Positions 53,410 to 62,487 of a stretch of 64,000 bases of DNA are shown here, piece by piece; position 1 is the first letter of the stretch; each line of letters starts with the position of its first letter. Source of the DNA: Streptomyces sp. 6-11-2. GTDB taxonomy: Bacteria; Actinomycetota; Actinomycetes; Streptomycetales; Streptomycetaceae. Both the position numbers and the translations under genes were made by a program. The stretch spans positions 310,001-374,000 of the forward strand of contig NZ_BJOR01000002.1 in assembly GCF_006540305.1 (NCBI RefSeq), given 5' to 3'. The notes below the pieces were generated by a model. That model did no database searches. It had not been told where the DNA came from and saw nothing but the letters and a program-made list of their open reading frames with translations.

Positions 53410-55806
53410 TCAGCGCAGCCGGGCGGTGTGCGTGTGCCCCCGTGAGCCGCCCACGCGGACGGTGAGCACAGGCTGTCGGCCCGGCGTGACGGACACCGTG
53501 TCGTCGGCGCTGACCACCCTGCTCACGGGGAAGGGGAGCCGGACGGTCAGGGTCGTCGTCGTACGGCCCGGATCCGCCACCGCCACCGATATGGCCTCGC
53601 CGTGGCGGCACACCAGGACGGTGCCGGGGCCGTCCGCGCTCAGCCCGTCGACCGAGCCCGCCGCCCAGAAGTGTGCCGCGAGCAGGCCGAGACGGGGTGA
53701 GGCGACCGCCTGGACGGTGGTGTTGTTGGCGAGTACGCGCGCCGGGAGGGAGCGGGACCAGGCCAGGGTCGCGGCAGCGGTCGCGCCCGGCAGCAGGACA
53801 TAGGCGTAGGAGGCGGACGTGGGGGAGGGGCCGTGGTCGAACCAGAGGGTGGCGTAGCGGCGGCTGACCGGAGTGGTGCTGCCGGCCGTGTCCGCGCCGG
53901 TGTTGAGGGCGCCCCACGTGCCGGTCCGCTCCTCGCGCAGGGCGCGCAGCGGTCCGCCGGAGGGGAAGACATAGCCGCCCGTGCCCTCCAGGTGGGCCCA
54001 GCGTGCGTCGCCCAGTTCGGCCGACCACCCCTGCTCCGTGGGCTGCCGACGCCCGTCGACGGTGAGCAGCGGCGCCCCTTCGGCGTGCAGGTTCCGGTTC
54101 TCCACCACCGTCTCGATCGTCCTGCCGTCGCTCGCCGTGATCCCGGCGCCGAGCGCGAGGACCGCGTTGTCCAGGAAAAACCACGCCTTCCTGGCCCGCA
54201 GCGTCGACCCGTCCGCGATCAGCTCCATCGCGGCGGCACCGAACCGGGCGTCGAGCACGGCGCCGCCCGCGACCGCGTTCTTCGGGCGGACGGTGCCGGT
54301 CCCGCCGCCGGTCCCGAGATCGGCCCGGGCGCGGGTGTCCACCGTCGTGCCCGGCAGCCGGTACGGGTCGACGGTCGGCCAGAAGGAGTCACCGAAGGCG
54401 TCCGGGTCGTCGCCGTCGTACAGGTATGTCATGCCGTCGCCGGTGTACCAGCCGTGCAGGTTCTCACCGTTGCCCATCTCGTAGGCGGCGATGCGCTTCG
54501 ACGAGAGCGACAGCGCGCATGCCCAGGACGGCCGCCGATGTACGACGCGGTCCATGTCTGCGAGGACGTAGTGCCCGGTGAGGCGGTCCGCGGGCCGCAC
54601 CGCCGGATCGTCGAGGAGGGCCTTCGCGCGGGCCAGGGCAGGGATTCCGACGAGTTCCTTGTACGGCGTCCTCGTGTTGCGCAGCATCCAGCCCTTGGCC
54701 GCCGCGAGCCAGCGGTCCGCGTACGCCTGTGGTGCGCCGTCGGCGAGTTGGAGGATGTGCGAGACCGCGGACGCGCCGTCGTCGTGGTCGCGGGCCAACT
54801 CGCGGGAGATGGCACGGCCACGCACCGCGTCCATCATCAGACCGTCGAACAGGAAGGGCTCGAAGCTCCGCTCGACAGCCTCGTACAGCACCTCGACCAA
54901 GGGGTCGGTGACGGCCCAGTCGGAGCCGGCGAGCAGCGCGATCAGCTGGGCGGCGCCGCCCAGCAGGACGCTGCCGTACGTGCCCGTGTACGCGACGTCG
55001 GAGTGCTGCACGAACGAGCCGTCCCGGTAGAACCCATCACCCGAAGTAACGTACTGGAACAGGCTGTTCTTCCCGTTGTCGCGGACGTCGGACAGGCCGT
55101 CGCGGGCCAGGACGAGCGCGGCGGGGTCGCGTGCGAGCAGTCCTCGCAGAGCGAGGATGACGGCCTTGTCGGAGCGGTTGGCGCCGGTCTCGGCGAGAGT
55201 CGGGGAGTTGGTGCGGCGATCCGCGTCGGGGACGAACCTGGCCACCGTCTTCACATAGGCATCGCGGTCCTCCGCGGGGAGATCGGCGCGCAGCAGCACG
55301 CAGATGTCCATCAGCGCGCGCGGCGCGCCGATCTCCCAGAACCACCAGTTGCCGGTCTCGGAACGGGAGGCGTTGTAGCCGACGGTGTGCAGGAAGCACA
55401 GCGCGTCGAGGATCCCGTCGCGCACGGTCGCCTGCCCGGTGAGCGAGGTGCCGGGGGTGGCCCACGCGGTTGCGAGCGTGCGCAGTCGCGGATAGCTCTG
55501 GCCGAACATGCCGGGATCGGAGGCCGGGGACAGATCGGCCCACAGCGCCTTGCGGCCCGCGGAGGTGTCGATCTGCCGCCACCACGTGGAGGCTTGTGTG
55601 TCCAGGGCGGTGAGCGCGGCGGCGAAGTCCGGGTCCTTGGGGTCGAAGGCGCCGCCGGTCAACTGCTGTGCGGCGCGGGCGAGCAGGGGCTCGTACGGGT
55701 CGTCGGCGTCGCCGGTGGCGGCGCTCGCGCCTCCCGGGCGGGCGATGAGGGTGGCGACCGCGCCCGCTCCGGCGAGCGCGAGGGTCCGGCGTCTGCTCAG
55801 GTCCAT
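53410..55806 (-). CDS. Secreted PL8-family polysaccharide lyase
   Basis: 798 residues. The Tat signal is DLSRRRTLALAGAGAVATLI. The (alpha/alpha) barrel shows the catalytic Asn region TGNWWFWEIGAPRALMD, the catalytic His and Tyr in FVQHSDVAYTGTYGSVLL and the Arg of VRGRAISRE. The C-terminal beta-sandwiches (WSAELGDARWAHLEGTGGYV onwards) complete the fold. PL8 enzymes cleave hyaluronate, chondroitin or xanthan by beta-elimination; the specificity cannot be told. It lies between the M60 peptidases and DUF2264 in one operon, 19 bases after the first M60 stop. Confidence 0.92.
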   Translation of the reverse strand: MDLSRRRTLALAGAGAVATLIARPGGASAATGDADDPYEPLLARAAQQLTGGAFDPKDPDFAAALTALDTQASTWWRQIDTSAGRKALWADLSPASDPGMFGQSYPRLRTLATAWATPGTSLTGQATVRDGILDALCFLHTVGYNASRSETGNWWFWEIGAPRALMDICVLLRADLPAEDRDAYVKTVARFVPDADRRTNSPTLAETGANRSDKAVILALRGLLARDPAALVLARDGLSDVRDNGKNSLFQYVTSGDGFYRDGSFVQHSDVAYTGTYGSVLLGGAAQLIALLAGSDWAVTDPLVEVLYEAVERSFEPFLFDGLMMDAVRGRAISRELARDHDDGASAVSHILQLADGAPQAYADRWLAAAKGWMLRNTRTPYKELVGIPALARAKALLDDPAVRPADRLTGHYVLADMDRVVHRRPSWACALSLSSKRIAAYEMGNGENLHGWYTGDGMTYLYDGDDPDAFGDSFWPTVDPYRLPGTTVDTRARADLGTGGGTGTVRPKNAVAGGAVLDARFGAAAMELIADGSTLRARKAWFFLDNAVLALGAGITASDGRTIETVVENRNLHAEGAPLLTVDGRRQPTEQGWSAELGDARWAHLEGTGGYVFPSGGPLRALREERTGTWGALNTGADTAGSTTPVSRRYATLWFDHGPSPTSASYAYVLLPGATAAATLAWSRSLPARVLANNTTVQAVASPRLGLLAAHFWAAGSVDGLSADGPGTVLVCRHGEAISVAVADPGRTTTTLTVRLPFPVSRVVSADDTVSVTPGRQPVLTVRVGGSRGHTHTARLR

Positions 55807-55825
55807 GGTGGGTTCGTCCTCCAGG

Positions 55826-57154
55826 TCAGTCGGTCAGCGTGGCCGGGTCGGCCGTCGGCTTCGGCAGATGGAGCGCGGCCAGTTCGGCCCGTCCCTCGGC
55901 GTCGATGGGGAAGGCCCAGGTGGTGACGAAGAAGTCGGTGAGGTCGCGCTCCGCGACACGGCTCGCGTACGTGGCCAGTGCCCGGTACCGCTTGGCCGTC
56001 TCGGTGTAGTCCGACTGAGGGTTCTCCTCGCGCACCAGCTTGTGCATCCTGGGCCAGAAGTCGGCGCCGAAGGCCAGCTCCAGCTGCCGCAGCGGCACGA
56101 GCTGCTCGTACGCGCCGAAGGACTTCTCGTACGTCAGCCCCGCTGTGCCGAACTTGGCCCGGGCGGACTGGAAGTAGTTGAGGCCCGTCTTCGGGTCGAC
56201 GGTCAGCAGGTTGGAGGGCTGGCCGAGGGCGCGCTGCACGGCCAGCGAGTAGATGTTCACCGTGACCTCGGTCAGCCCCGACGGCTTGTACGCCATCTGC
56301 TGGTGGAGATGGCCGAGTTCGTGGTACAGCCCCCAGCCGCGGGTGCGCAGGCCCTCCACCGTGGTGGCCCGGTCGAGATAGGCGCGCGGGAATCCGTTGT
56401 AGCCGTGCGTCGCGTACGCGCCGACGCCGGACGGCACCACCGACACCTCGGTGAAGTGGTAGCCGCCGGCCTTGGGCCGGTGCACCGGCTTCGAGCCGTC
56501 CAGGCCGCTGATGTCGGACTCGGCCTCGATGATCTGCTCCAGCAGGCGCAGCAGCGCGGAGTGGTCCTCGTCCCGGTACAGCAGGGCGCCGTCCCGGGTG
56601 AGCGTCACGATGGAGCGCGGCCCGTGCAGCTCGACGACCGGGACATCGGTGTACGTGTCCAACTGGCCCTGGTAGTCGGCCTCGGTGGTGCGCCCGAGCG
56701 TGAAGACCGGCATGGGTACGGAGCCGCTCTTGAACCGGACCGCGGCGCGCTGCCCGAGGCCCTCCAGGGTGAAGTAGACGGGTCCGCCGTACGGATCGGT
56801 CACGGTGTTCGCGCCCGGTTTCAACTGATGGCTGCGCGGTTCGGTGACGGTGCCGTAGTAGTCCCACTGCCCGATCCAGAGGGTCGGCACCACGCCGTCG
56901 TAGGGCAGCACGTCGAAGCGGAGGGGGGTGGCCGGCGGGACGTAGCGGCCGGTCGTCTGGAACTCGGAGCCGCGCAGGGCCTGGCCGAGGCGGAGCCGTT
57001 CCGCCTCGGCGGAGGGGCGGGCGACGAGCGGCACGGTGAGGTCGCCGGCGGCCCGAGCGGTGCCGGCGCCGAGGCCGCCGACGGCGAGCGCGGCGCCCGT
57101 GGCCGCGGCGGTGGCGAGGACGGAACGGCGGGACGGGGATGCGGGGGTGCGCAT
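55826..57154 (-). CDS. Secreted M60-type metallopeptidase (copy 1)
   Basis: 442 residues. A Tat signal (PSRRSVLATAAATGAALAVG) precedes an N-terminal beta domain (FQTTGRYVPPATPLRFDVLP) and the M60 catalytic core. The zinc motif is YHELGHLHQ with the downstream Glu in LTEVTVNIYS. M60 enzymes (enhancin-like) cut heavily glycosylated proteins such as mucins. ATG 57154 lies ten bases behind AAAGGAG. It is about 60% identical by eye to the copy upstream. Confidence 0.88.
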   Translation of the reverse strand: MRTPASPSRRSVLATAAATGAALAVGGLGAGTARAAGDLTVPLVARPSAEAERLRLGQALRGSEFQTTGRYVPPATPLRFDVLPYDGVVPTLWIGQWDYYGTVTEPRSHQLKPGANTVTDPYGGPVYFTLEGLGQRAAVRFKSGSVPMPVFTLGRTTEADYQGQLDTYTDVPVVELHGPRSIVTLTRDGALLYRDEDHSALLRLLEQIIEAESDISGLDGSKPVHRPKAGGYHFTEVSVVPSGVGAYATHGYNGFPRAYLDRATTVEGLRTRGWGLYHELGHLHQQMAYKPSGLTEVTVNIYSLAVQRALGQPSNLLTVDPKTGLNYFQSARAKFGTAGLTYEKSFGAYEQLVPLRQLELAFGADFWPRMHKLVREENPQSDYTETAKRYRALATYASRVAERDLTDFFVTTWAFPIDAEGRAELAALHLPKPTADPATLTD

Positions 57155-57389
57155 GAGGCGTCGTCTCCTTTTGGCGGTCCGTACGGTGAGGGGGGAGCTG
57201 CGGCCGAGCGAGCGGTGTCGGCCGAGGACGAGTGCTGTCGTGTGCGTGCGGCGGCGCGAGCCGCCGGTGCGGCCGGTGCCTGCGGGGCGCGGGCCTCGGC
57301 CGGCCGTCAACGTGCCGTGGGCGGACGCCACCGCCCCGACCGGCCGGGGCAGCCCGACGGCCGGAGGCCCGACGGTGCGGCTCGCGCCG

Positions 57390-58793
57390 TCAGTCCGTGA
57401 GCGTGCTCGGGTCCGTGTCCGGCTTCGGGAGGTTCAGGGCGGCGATCTCCGCGACGCCCCGCGCGTCGATCGGCATCGCCCACTTGTCGACGAAGAACTC
57501 CGTCAGATCGCGGCCCGCCGTGCGCGAGGCGTAGGTGCCGAGGGCGCGGTACTGGCGCGCTTCGACCTCCGGCGGGTGGTCGTAGTCCTCCACCGGGGCG
57601 TCGTGCTGGCGTTCCGCGCGGACCAGCCGGTGCAGGCGGGGCCAGAAGTCGTCACCGAAGGCGAGTTCCAGCTGCCTCAGGGGGACGAGCTGTTCGTAGG
57701 CGCCGAAGTCGTCGACGTAGGAGAGACCGGGGGTGCCGAGCTTGGCCCGGGCGGACTGGAACCAGTTGAGGCCCGTCCTCGCGTCGACCGTGAGGAGGTT
57801 CGAGGGGCGGCCCAGGGTGCGCTGTGCCGCCAGCGAGTAGATGTTCACCGTGACTTCGGTGAGGCTGCCGGCCTGGTAGGCGGCCTGCTGGTTGAGGTGG
57901 CCGAGTTCGTGGTACAGGCCCCAGCCGCGGGTGGTGAGGCCGTCGACGGTGCACAGCCGGTCCATGTAGGCGCGGGGGAAGCCGTTGAAACCGTGCCACG
58001 CGTACGCGGTGACGCCCTTGGGGACGGTGCTGACCTCGATGAAGTGGTAGCGGCCCGCCTTGGGCCGGTCGAGGGGCCGGCCGCTGTCGAGGCCGCTGAT
58101 CCGGTCGTGCGAGTCGATGACGGTGTCGAACAGCGCCATCAGGGCGGCGTGGTCCTCGCCGCGGTACAGCAGCGCACCCTCGCGGGTCAGCGTCAGGATG
58201 GCCCGGTCCGTGACGAGTTCGACCCAGGGGACGCCGGTGAGGGTGTCGAGCCGCCGCTGGAACTCGGCCTCGCTCGTCCGGCCGAGCTCGAATACCGCCA
58301 TCCGCTCGGCGCCGGAGACGAAGGTGACGGCGGCACGCTGACCGTGGCCGGCGAAACTCAGGTACATCGGGCCGCCGTAGAGGTCCGCGACCTTGTTCAG
58401 GCCCGGCCGGAGCCGGAACGTCCGCGGCGCCTTCAGGTCGGTGTTCGTCTGGTAGTCGTCGAAGGTGCCGATGTGCAGAACCGGGAGCACCCCGTGGGCC
58501 GACCGCACCCGGACGGTGACGGGCGTGCCCGGCGCAGCGTAGCGCCCGGTGGGGATGAAGTCGCTGGCCCGCAGCGACCGGTCGAGCCGCAGCCGCTCCA
58601 TCTCGGCGTCCGGGAACGCCTTGACGAACAGCGTGTCGCCGCTCGCGGCACCGGGCGACGTGGCGGAGGCGGTCGCGGTTCCGGTGCCGAGGGCGACGGC
58701 CGCACCGGCACCTGCCAGTGCGGCGAGCACGGTGCGGCGGCCGGGGCCGGACGGCTCGGCGGGGACATGGAGAGGCTTGTGGGCAGGGCGCAT
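57390..58793 (-). CDS. Secreted M60-type metallopeptidase (copy 2)
   Basis: 467 residues, a paralogue of the preceding gene in every domain: GPGRRTVLAALAGAGAAVAL (Tat signal), FIPTGRYAAPGTPVTVRVRS, LYHELGHLNQQ and the Glu in LTEVTVNIYSLAAQ. The third zinc-site position has Asn in place of the His found in copy 1 (HLNQ versus HLHQ), which lies outside the HExxH itself. ATG 58793 is behind GGGAG. A LacI-like operator at 58864 precedes it, so it is probably the first gene of the secreted-enzyme operon. Confidence 0.88.
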   Translation of the reverse strand: MRPAHKPLHVPAEPSGPGRRTVLAALAGAGAAVALGTGTATASATSPGAASGDTLFVKAFPDAEMERLRLDRSLRASDFIPTGRYAAPGTPVTVRVRSAHGVLPVLHIGTFDDYQTNTDLKAPRTFRLRPGLNKVADLYGGPMYLSFAGHGQRAAVTFVSGAERMAVFELGRTSEAEFQRRLDTLTGVPWVELVTDRAILTLTREGALLYRGEDHAALMALFDTVIDSHDRISGLDSGRPLDRPKAGRYHFIEVSTVPKGVTAYAWHGFNGFPRAYMDRLCTVDGLTTRGWGLYHELGHLNQQAAYQAGSLTEVTVNIYSLAAQRTLGRPSNLLTVDARTGLNWFQSARAKLGTPGLSYVDDFGAYEQLVPLRQLELAFGDDFWPRLHRLVRAERQHDAPVEDYDHPPEVEARQYRALGTYASRTAGRDLTEFFVDKWAMPIDARGVAEIAALNLPKPDTDPSTLTD

Positions 58794-58863
58794 CCAGGGA
58801 CTCCCATGGAGACGAACGACGTCGGAGCGATGGGCGGGACGAGCGGTGGGGCTGCGCGCCAGC

Positions 58864-58882
58864 ATGTAAGCGTTTGCTACAT
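58864..58882. promoter_or_regulatory. LacI-like operator before the M60 operon
   Basis: ATGTAAGCGTTTGCTACAT has the GTAAGCG...TT...C core of LacI-family operators inside wider ATGTA/TACAT arms. It lies 71 bases upstream of the M60 copy 2 start, between it and the LacI gene. Confidence 0.6.
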
Positions 58883-58966
58883 GACCGCAAGAGGGTTCGG
58901 CGAGTTTCTGTTCGTTACTATGCGGATCGGGCCTCTTGCGAGCAGAATCAAGCACGCCGTCCGGCG

Positions 58967-60118
58967 TCAGCTCCGGCGCGGCTTGCCGCTCCCCGAGGGG
59001 GTGTTCATCGGCGCCGCCACCGACTCCCGCACGACGATGTGCGTGCCGAGGCGCAGCGTGCCGGTCGTCGGGGCGCGCCAGTCGTCCTCGTCGCCGCCGT
59101 TGAGCGCGACCCGCACCGCCTGCCGGCCCATCTCCTCCAGCGGGATCCGCACGGTCGTCAGCCGGGGCCGCAGCTCCTGGGCCACCGGGATGTCGTCGTA
59201 CCCGACCAGCGACACGTCCTGCGGGATGCGCACCCCGGCCTCTTCCAGAGCCTGCGCCGCACCCGCCGCCACGATGTCGTTCGCGGCGAAAACAGCGGTG
59301 AACTGGGGTCCGCCACGCAGCAGTTCGGCCATGCGCCGGTACCCGAAGGCGCGGCTGAAGGCGCCGGGCTGTTCCAGCTCCGGATCCCGCGCGATGCCGC
59401 GCAGCTCAAGTGCCCGCCGGTGCCCGGCGAGCCGGTCCCGCGCCGTGGAGAGGCCGGGTGGCCCGCCCAGGTAGAGGATCCGCTCATGGCCCTGCCTGAT
59501 CAGGTGGTCGGTGATCGCGAAGGCGCCGCCCTCGTTGTCGTACTCGACCCCGACCGTCGGTACGTCGTCGCCGAGCGAGGGCCGTCCGCACAGCACGAGC
59601 TTCGAACCGCCGGCGTCCAGCTCCCGGGCCCGGCGCGCCAGTTCGGCCTTGTAGGCGCGGTCCTCGACACTGCCGCCGACCAGCACCACGGCGTCCGCTC
59701 GCCGCTCGTGCATCAACTCGATGAAGGCGAGCTCGCGCTGCGGATCGCCCTGGGTGCAGCACACCAGGCAGAGCCGGTCGCCGTCGGTGGCCTCGCGTTC
59801 GACGCCGCGCGCGATGTACGCGTAGAACGGATCGATCAGCTCGCTGACGATGATGCCGACGGTGCGGCCGGAGGCGCCGGCCAGCGCTCGGGCATGGGCG
59901 TTGACCACATAACCGAGTTCACGCATGGCCGCCTCGACGCGCTCGCGTGTGGCGGCGGAGACCGGATAGTTGCGGTTCATCACGCGGGAGACGGTCGCCG
60001 TGGACACCCCGGCGCGCTTCGCGACGTCGACGACCGTCGCGCGGCGCTGCCCGCTCCGGTCTCCCTGTCGTTCGCCGTGCCCATCCGGCCCGGGTGCCGT
60101 GGAACTCTGCTGGGACAT
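58967..60118 (-). CDS. LacI-family transcriptional regulator
   Basis: 383 residues. The HTH is RATVVDVAKRAGVSTATVSR with the hinge helix LGYVVNAHARALAG, followed by a periplasmic-binding-type sensor (VGIIVSELIDPFYAYIARGV, LVGYDDIPVAQELRPRLTTV). It is expected to repress sugar uptake and hydrolysis genes and release DNA on binding a sugar. It stands between the enzyme operon and the dehydrogenase/importer. Similar operators flank it on both sides, so it probably controls the whole locus. Confidence 0.92.
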   Translation of the reverse strand: MSQQSSTAPGPDGHGERQGDRSGQRRATVVDVAKRAGVSTATVSRVMNRNYPVSAATRERVEAAMRELGYVVNAHARALAGASGRTVGIIVSELIDPFYAYIARGVEREATDGDRLCLVCCTQGDPQRELAFIELMHERRADAVVLVGGSVEDRAYKAELARRARELDAGGSKLVLCGRPSLGDDVPTVGVEYDNEGGAFAITDHLIRQGHERILYLGGPPGLSTARDRLAGHRRALELRGIARDPELEQPGAFSRAFGYRRMAELLRGGPQFTAVFAANDIVAAGAAQALEEAGVRIPQDVSLVGYDDIPVAQELRPRLTTVRIPLEEMGRQAVRVALNGGDEDDWRAPTTGTLRLGTHIVVRESVAAPMNTPSGSGKPRRS

Positions 60119-60198
60119 CCGGCCCACCCCCTGATGGTCGTGCTGGTCTGCCTGTGGTCGGTCCGCCCCAGAGCCTATGGCGTGCGGCGGTGGTTTGG

Positions 60199-61269
60199 TC
60201 ACGCGATCCGCTCCAGGTCCTCCAGGAGTACGGCGTGGGCCAGCGGCACCCCGCGCGCGTACCGGGCCAGCTCGTCGACGGCGAGCGCGCCGAGCCTGCC
60301 CACCTCGTTGCCCTGGGCGCCCGCCATGTGCGGGGTGATGAAGACGTTGGGCAGGTCCCACAGCGGGTGTCCCGGGGGCAGCGGTTCCGGGTCCGTGACG
60401 TCGAGCACGGCGTCGATACGGCCGCTGACCAGGTGTTCCGTGAGGGCTTCCGTGTCCACGAGTGGACCGCGGGCGGTGTTCACCAGGAGTGCGCCCGGGC
60501 GCATCAGGCCGAGTCGGCGGGCATCGAGCAGATGCTGGGTCTCCGCGGTGTCCGGCGCGTGCAGGGTCACCACGTCGCTGGTCGCCACCAGGGTGTCCAG
60601 GTCGGTGCGGGTGGCGCCGAGCAGCTCCGCCTCGGCGTCGCCGACGTAGGGGTCGTACAGGAGCACCTCGGCGTCGAGAGTACGCAGCAGTTCCGCGACG
60701 CGACGGCCGATGCGCGAGGCGCCGACCACACCGACGGTGATGCCGCGGGTGCCGAGCCAGTGGTGGCGCTCCAGATCGGCTTCGGTGCGGTGGGTGCGCC
60801 GGCTGCGGAAGAGATGGGCGAGCGGGAAGGCCCGCTTGGCACCCAGGATGATCGCGGCGAGTGTGAACTCGGCGACCGGCACGGCGTTGGCCGCGGCCGC
60901 CGAGGAGACCGCGATGCCGCGTTCGTAGGCATCCCGGCTCAGGAACGTCTTCACGGTGCCGGCCGCGTGGATCACCGCGCGCAGCCGGGGCGCCCGGTCG
61001 AGCGCGGCCCTGTCGACGGGTGGGCAGCCCCAGCCGGTGAGCAGGACCTCGCACTCGGCGAGGGCCGCCTGCGCCTGCGGGCTGGTGAACTCCCTTACGA
61101 CACGCGGAGGCCGGATGTCCGCGATCTCCTCCAGGCGCGCCCGCACCGCGGGCGGGAAGACGTCGTCCACGACCGAGGAGTCCATCGCGAGGACCGTACG
61201 GGGCCGCCGCGGGGGCGGTGTGGCGTCGGTGACCTTGGCCTCGACCGGCGCCTCGTCAGTGGTACGCAC
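60199..61269 (-). CDS. D-2-hydroxyacid dehydrogenase
   Basis: 356 residues. The NAD domain has VGVVGASRIGRRVAELLRTL, and the catalytic Arg, Glu and His are in LVNTARGPLVD, VTDPEPLPP and FITPHMAG. The family reduces 2-keto acids or oxidises D-2-hydroxyacids; the exact acid is not predictable, although a sugar-acid product of the lyase/glucuronidase route is plausible. GTG 61269 has GGAGG five bases upstream. It is 80 bases before the LacI gene on the same strand. Confidence 0.88.
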   Translation of the reverse strand: MRTTDEAPVEAKVTDATPPPRRPRTVLAMDSSVVDDVFPPAVRARLEEIADIRPPRVVREFTSPQAQAALAECEVLLTGWGCPPVDRAALDRAPRLRAVIHAAGTVKTFLSRDAYERGIAVSSAAAANAVPVAEFTLAAIILGAKRAFPLAHLFRSRRTHRTEADLERHHWLGTRGITVGVVGASRIGRRVAELLRTLDAEVLLYDPYVGDAEAELLGATRTDLDTLVATSDVVTLHAPDTAETQHLLDARRLGLMRPGALLVNTARGPLVDTEALTEHLVSGRIDAVLDVTDPEPLPPGHPLWDLPNVFITPHMAGAQGNEVGRLGALAVDELARYARGVPLAHAVLLEDLERIA

Positions 61270-61283
61270 CCTGCCTCCGGACA

Positions 61284-61295
61284 GTAAACGTGTTC
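61284..61295. promoter_or_regulatory. LacI-like operator before the dehydrogenase gene
   Basis: GTAAACGTGTTC has the GTAA-x-CG-x-(x)-TT core seen at 58864 and 61458. It lies 15 bases upstream of the dehydrogenase start codon, a good position for repression of that gene and of lacI downstream. Confidence 0.4.
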
Positions 61296-61457
61296 TATGG
61301 CGGTACCGAACGCTAGGGAGCACGTTGCTCGACCGTCAAGGTCACAGAGAATGTATGGCGGTCAAGTTGCCCTGGTACAGCCGGAAATGATGGTCTGAAG
61401 TGGCCGGTTCGCAGCGCTTCTTTGCTCGGTCAAATCTCCGGATCTATTGACGATGGG

Positions 61458-61474
61458 GTTAACCGCTTACTAAC
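61458..61474. promoter_or_regulatory. LacI-like operator before the sugar importer
   Basis: GTTAACCGCTTACTAAC reads on the other strand as GTTAGTAAGCGGTTAAC and shares GTAAGCG-x-TT with the site at 58864. It is 54 bases upstream of the first permease gene. Confidence 0.55.
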
Positions 61475-61527
61475 TTGCCGCCGCAGAAACTCAGTTCCTG
61501 CGCCAACCGGCCGAACAGGACCGTTCC

Positions 61528-62487
61528 ATGACTGTCTCCGCACCACCGAACGCCGTCGACCGCGTTCCCCGCAAGACCCTTTGGCAGCGTCTCAAGCGCG
61601 ACAGAGTGATGCTGCTGCTGTGCCTGCCCGGCCTTCTGTACTTCGTGGTGTTCCACTACGTGCCGCTGTTGGGCTACATGGTGGCCTTCCAGGACTACCA
61701 GCCCTACCTGGGCTACATGCACAGCGCCTGGACCGGCTTCACCAACTTCACGACGGCCTTCGCCGACCCCGACTTCTGGTCGGCGACCGGCAACACACTG
61801 GAGATCGCGCTCGTCCAGCTCGTCCTGTTCTTCCCCGTGCCGATCGCGCTCGCACTGCTGCTCAACAGCATCGTCAGCGACAAGCTGCGCCGCTTCGTGC
61901 AGAGCGTGGTCTACCTGCCCCACTTCATCGGCTGGGTCATCATCGTCTCGATCTTCCAGCAGATCCTGGGCGGCGCCGGCGTCGTGCCCGACCTGCTCGT
62001 ATCCCTCGGTCTGCCCCGCTACGACATGACGACCGACCCGAACGCCTTCCCCTGGCTGCTCGCGCTCCAGGTCATGTGGAAGGACGCCGGCTGGGGCACC
62101 ATCATCATCCTCGCCGCACTGCTCTCCATCGACCGCGGCCTGTACGAGGCGGCGGCCATGGACGGCGCGGCCAGGTGGCGCCGCTTCTGGCACGTCACCC
62201 TGCCCGGTCTGTCACCGGTGCTCGTCCTGCTGCTGATCCTCAACCTCGGCAACATCCTCACCGTCGGCTTCGAGCAGATCCTGCTCCAGCGCGACGCCGT
62301 CGGCCCCGACGCCGGTGAAGTCCTCGACACATACGTCTACTTCCACGGCATCAAGGACAACCAGTGGGGCACGGCGGCCGCCGTGGGCCTGGTGAAGGCG
62401 GTGATCGGCACCGTCCTCGTCATCGGCGCCAACAAGTTCGCCCACCGGCTCGGACATGAAGGGGTGTACCGCGGTGCTGACCGCTGA
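61528..62487 (+). CDS. Sugar ABC importer permease 1 (LplB/UgpA-like)
   Basis: 319 residues, six membrane helices. The opening LKRDRVMLLLCLPGLLYFVV and HYVPLLGYMVAFQDYQPYLG fit LplB-type permeases, which often serve oligosaccharides from polysaccharide breakdown. The ATPase-coupling EAA loop is LYEAAAMDGAARWRRFWHVT. The ATG at 61528 is used without a strong ribosome site. It is divergent from the dehydrogenase gene and 14 bases overlap the next permease. Confidence 0.92.
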   Translation: MTVSAPPNAVDRVPRKTLWQRLKRDRVMLLLCLPGLLYFVVFHYVPLLGYMVAFQDYQPYLGYMHSAWTGFTNFTTAFADPDFWSATGNTLEIALVQLVLFFPVPIALALLLNSIVSDKLRRFVQSVVYLPHFIGWVIIVSIFQQILGGAGVVPDLLVSLGLPRYDMTTDPNAFPWLLALQVMWKDAGWGTIIILAALLSIDRGLYEAAAMDGAARWRRFWHVTLPGLSPVLVLLLILNLGNILTVGFEQILLQRDAVGPDAGEVLDTYVYFHGIKDNQWGTAAAVGLVKAVIGTVLVIGANKFAHRLGHEGVYRGADR

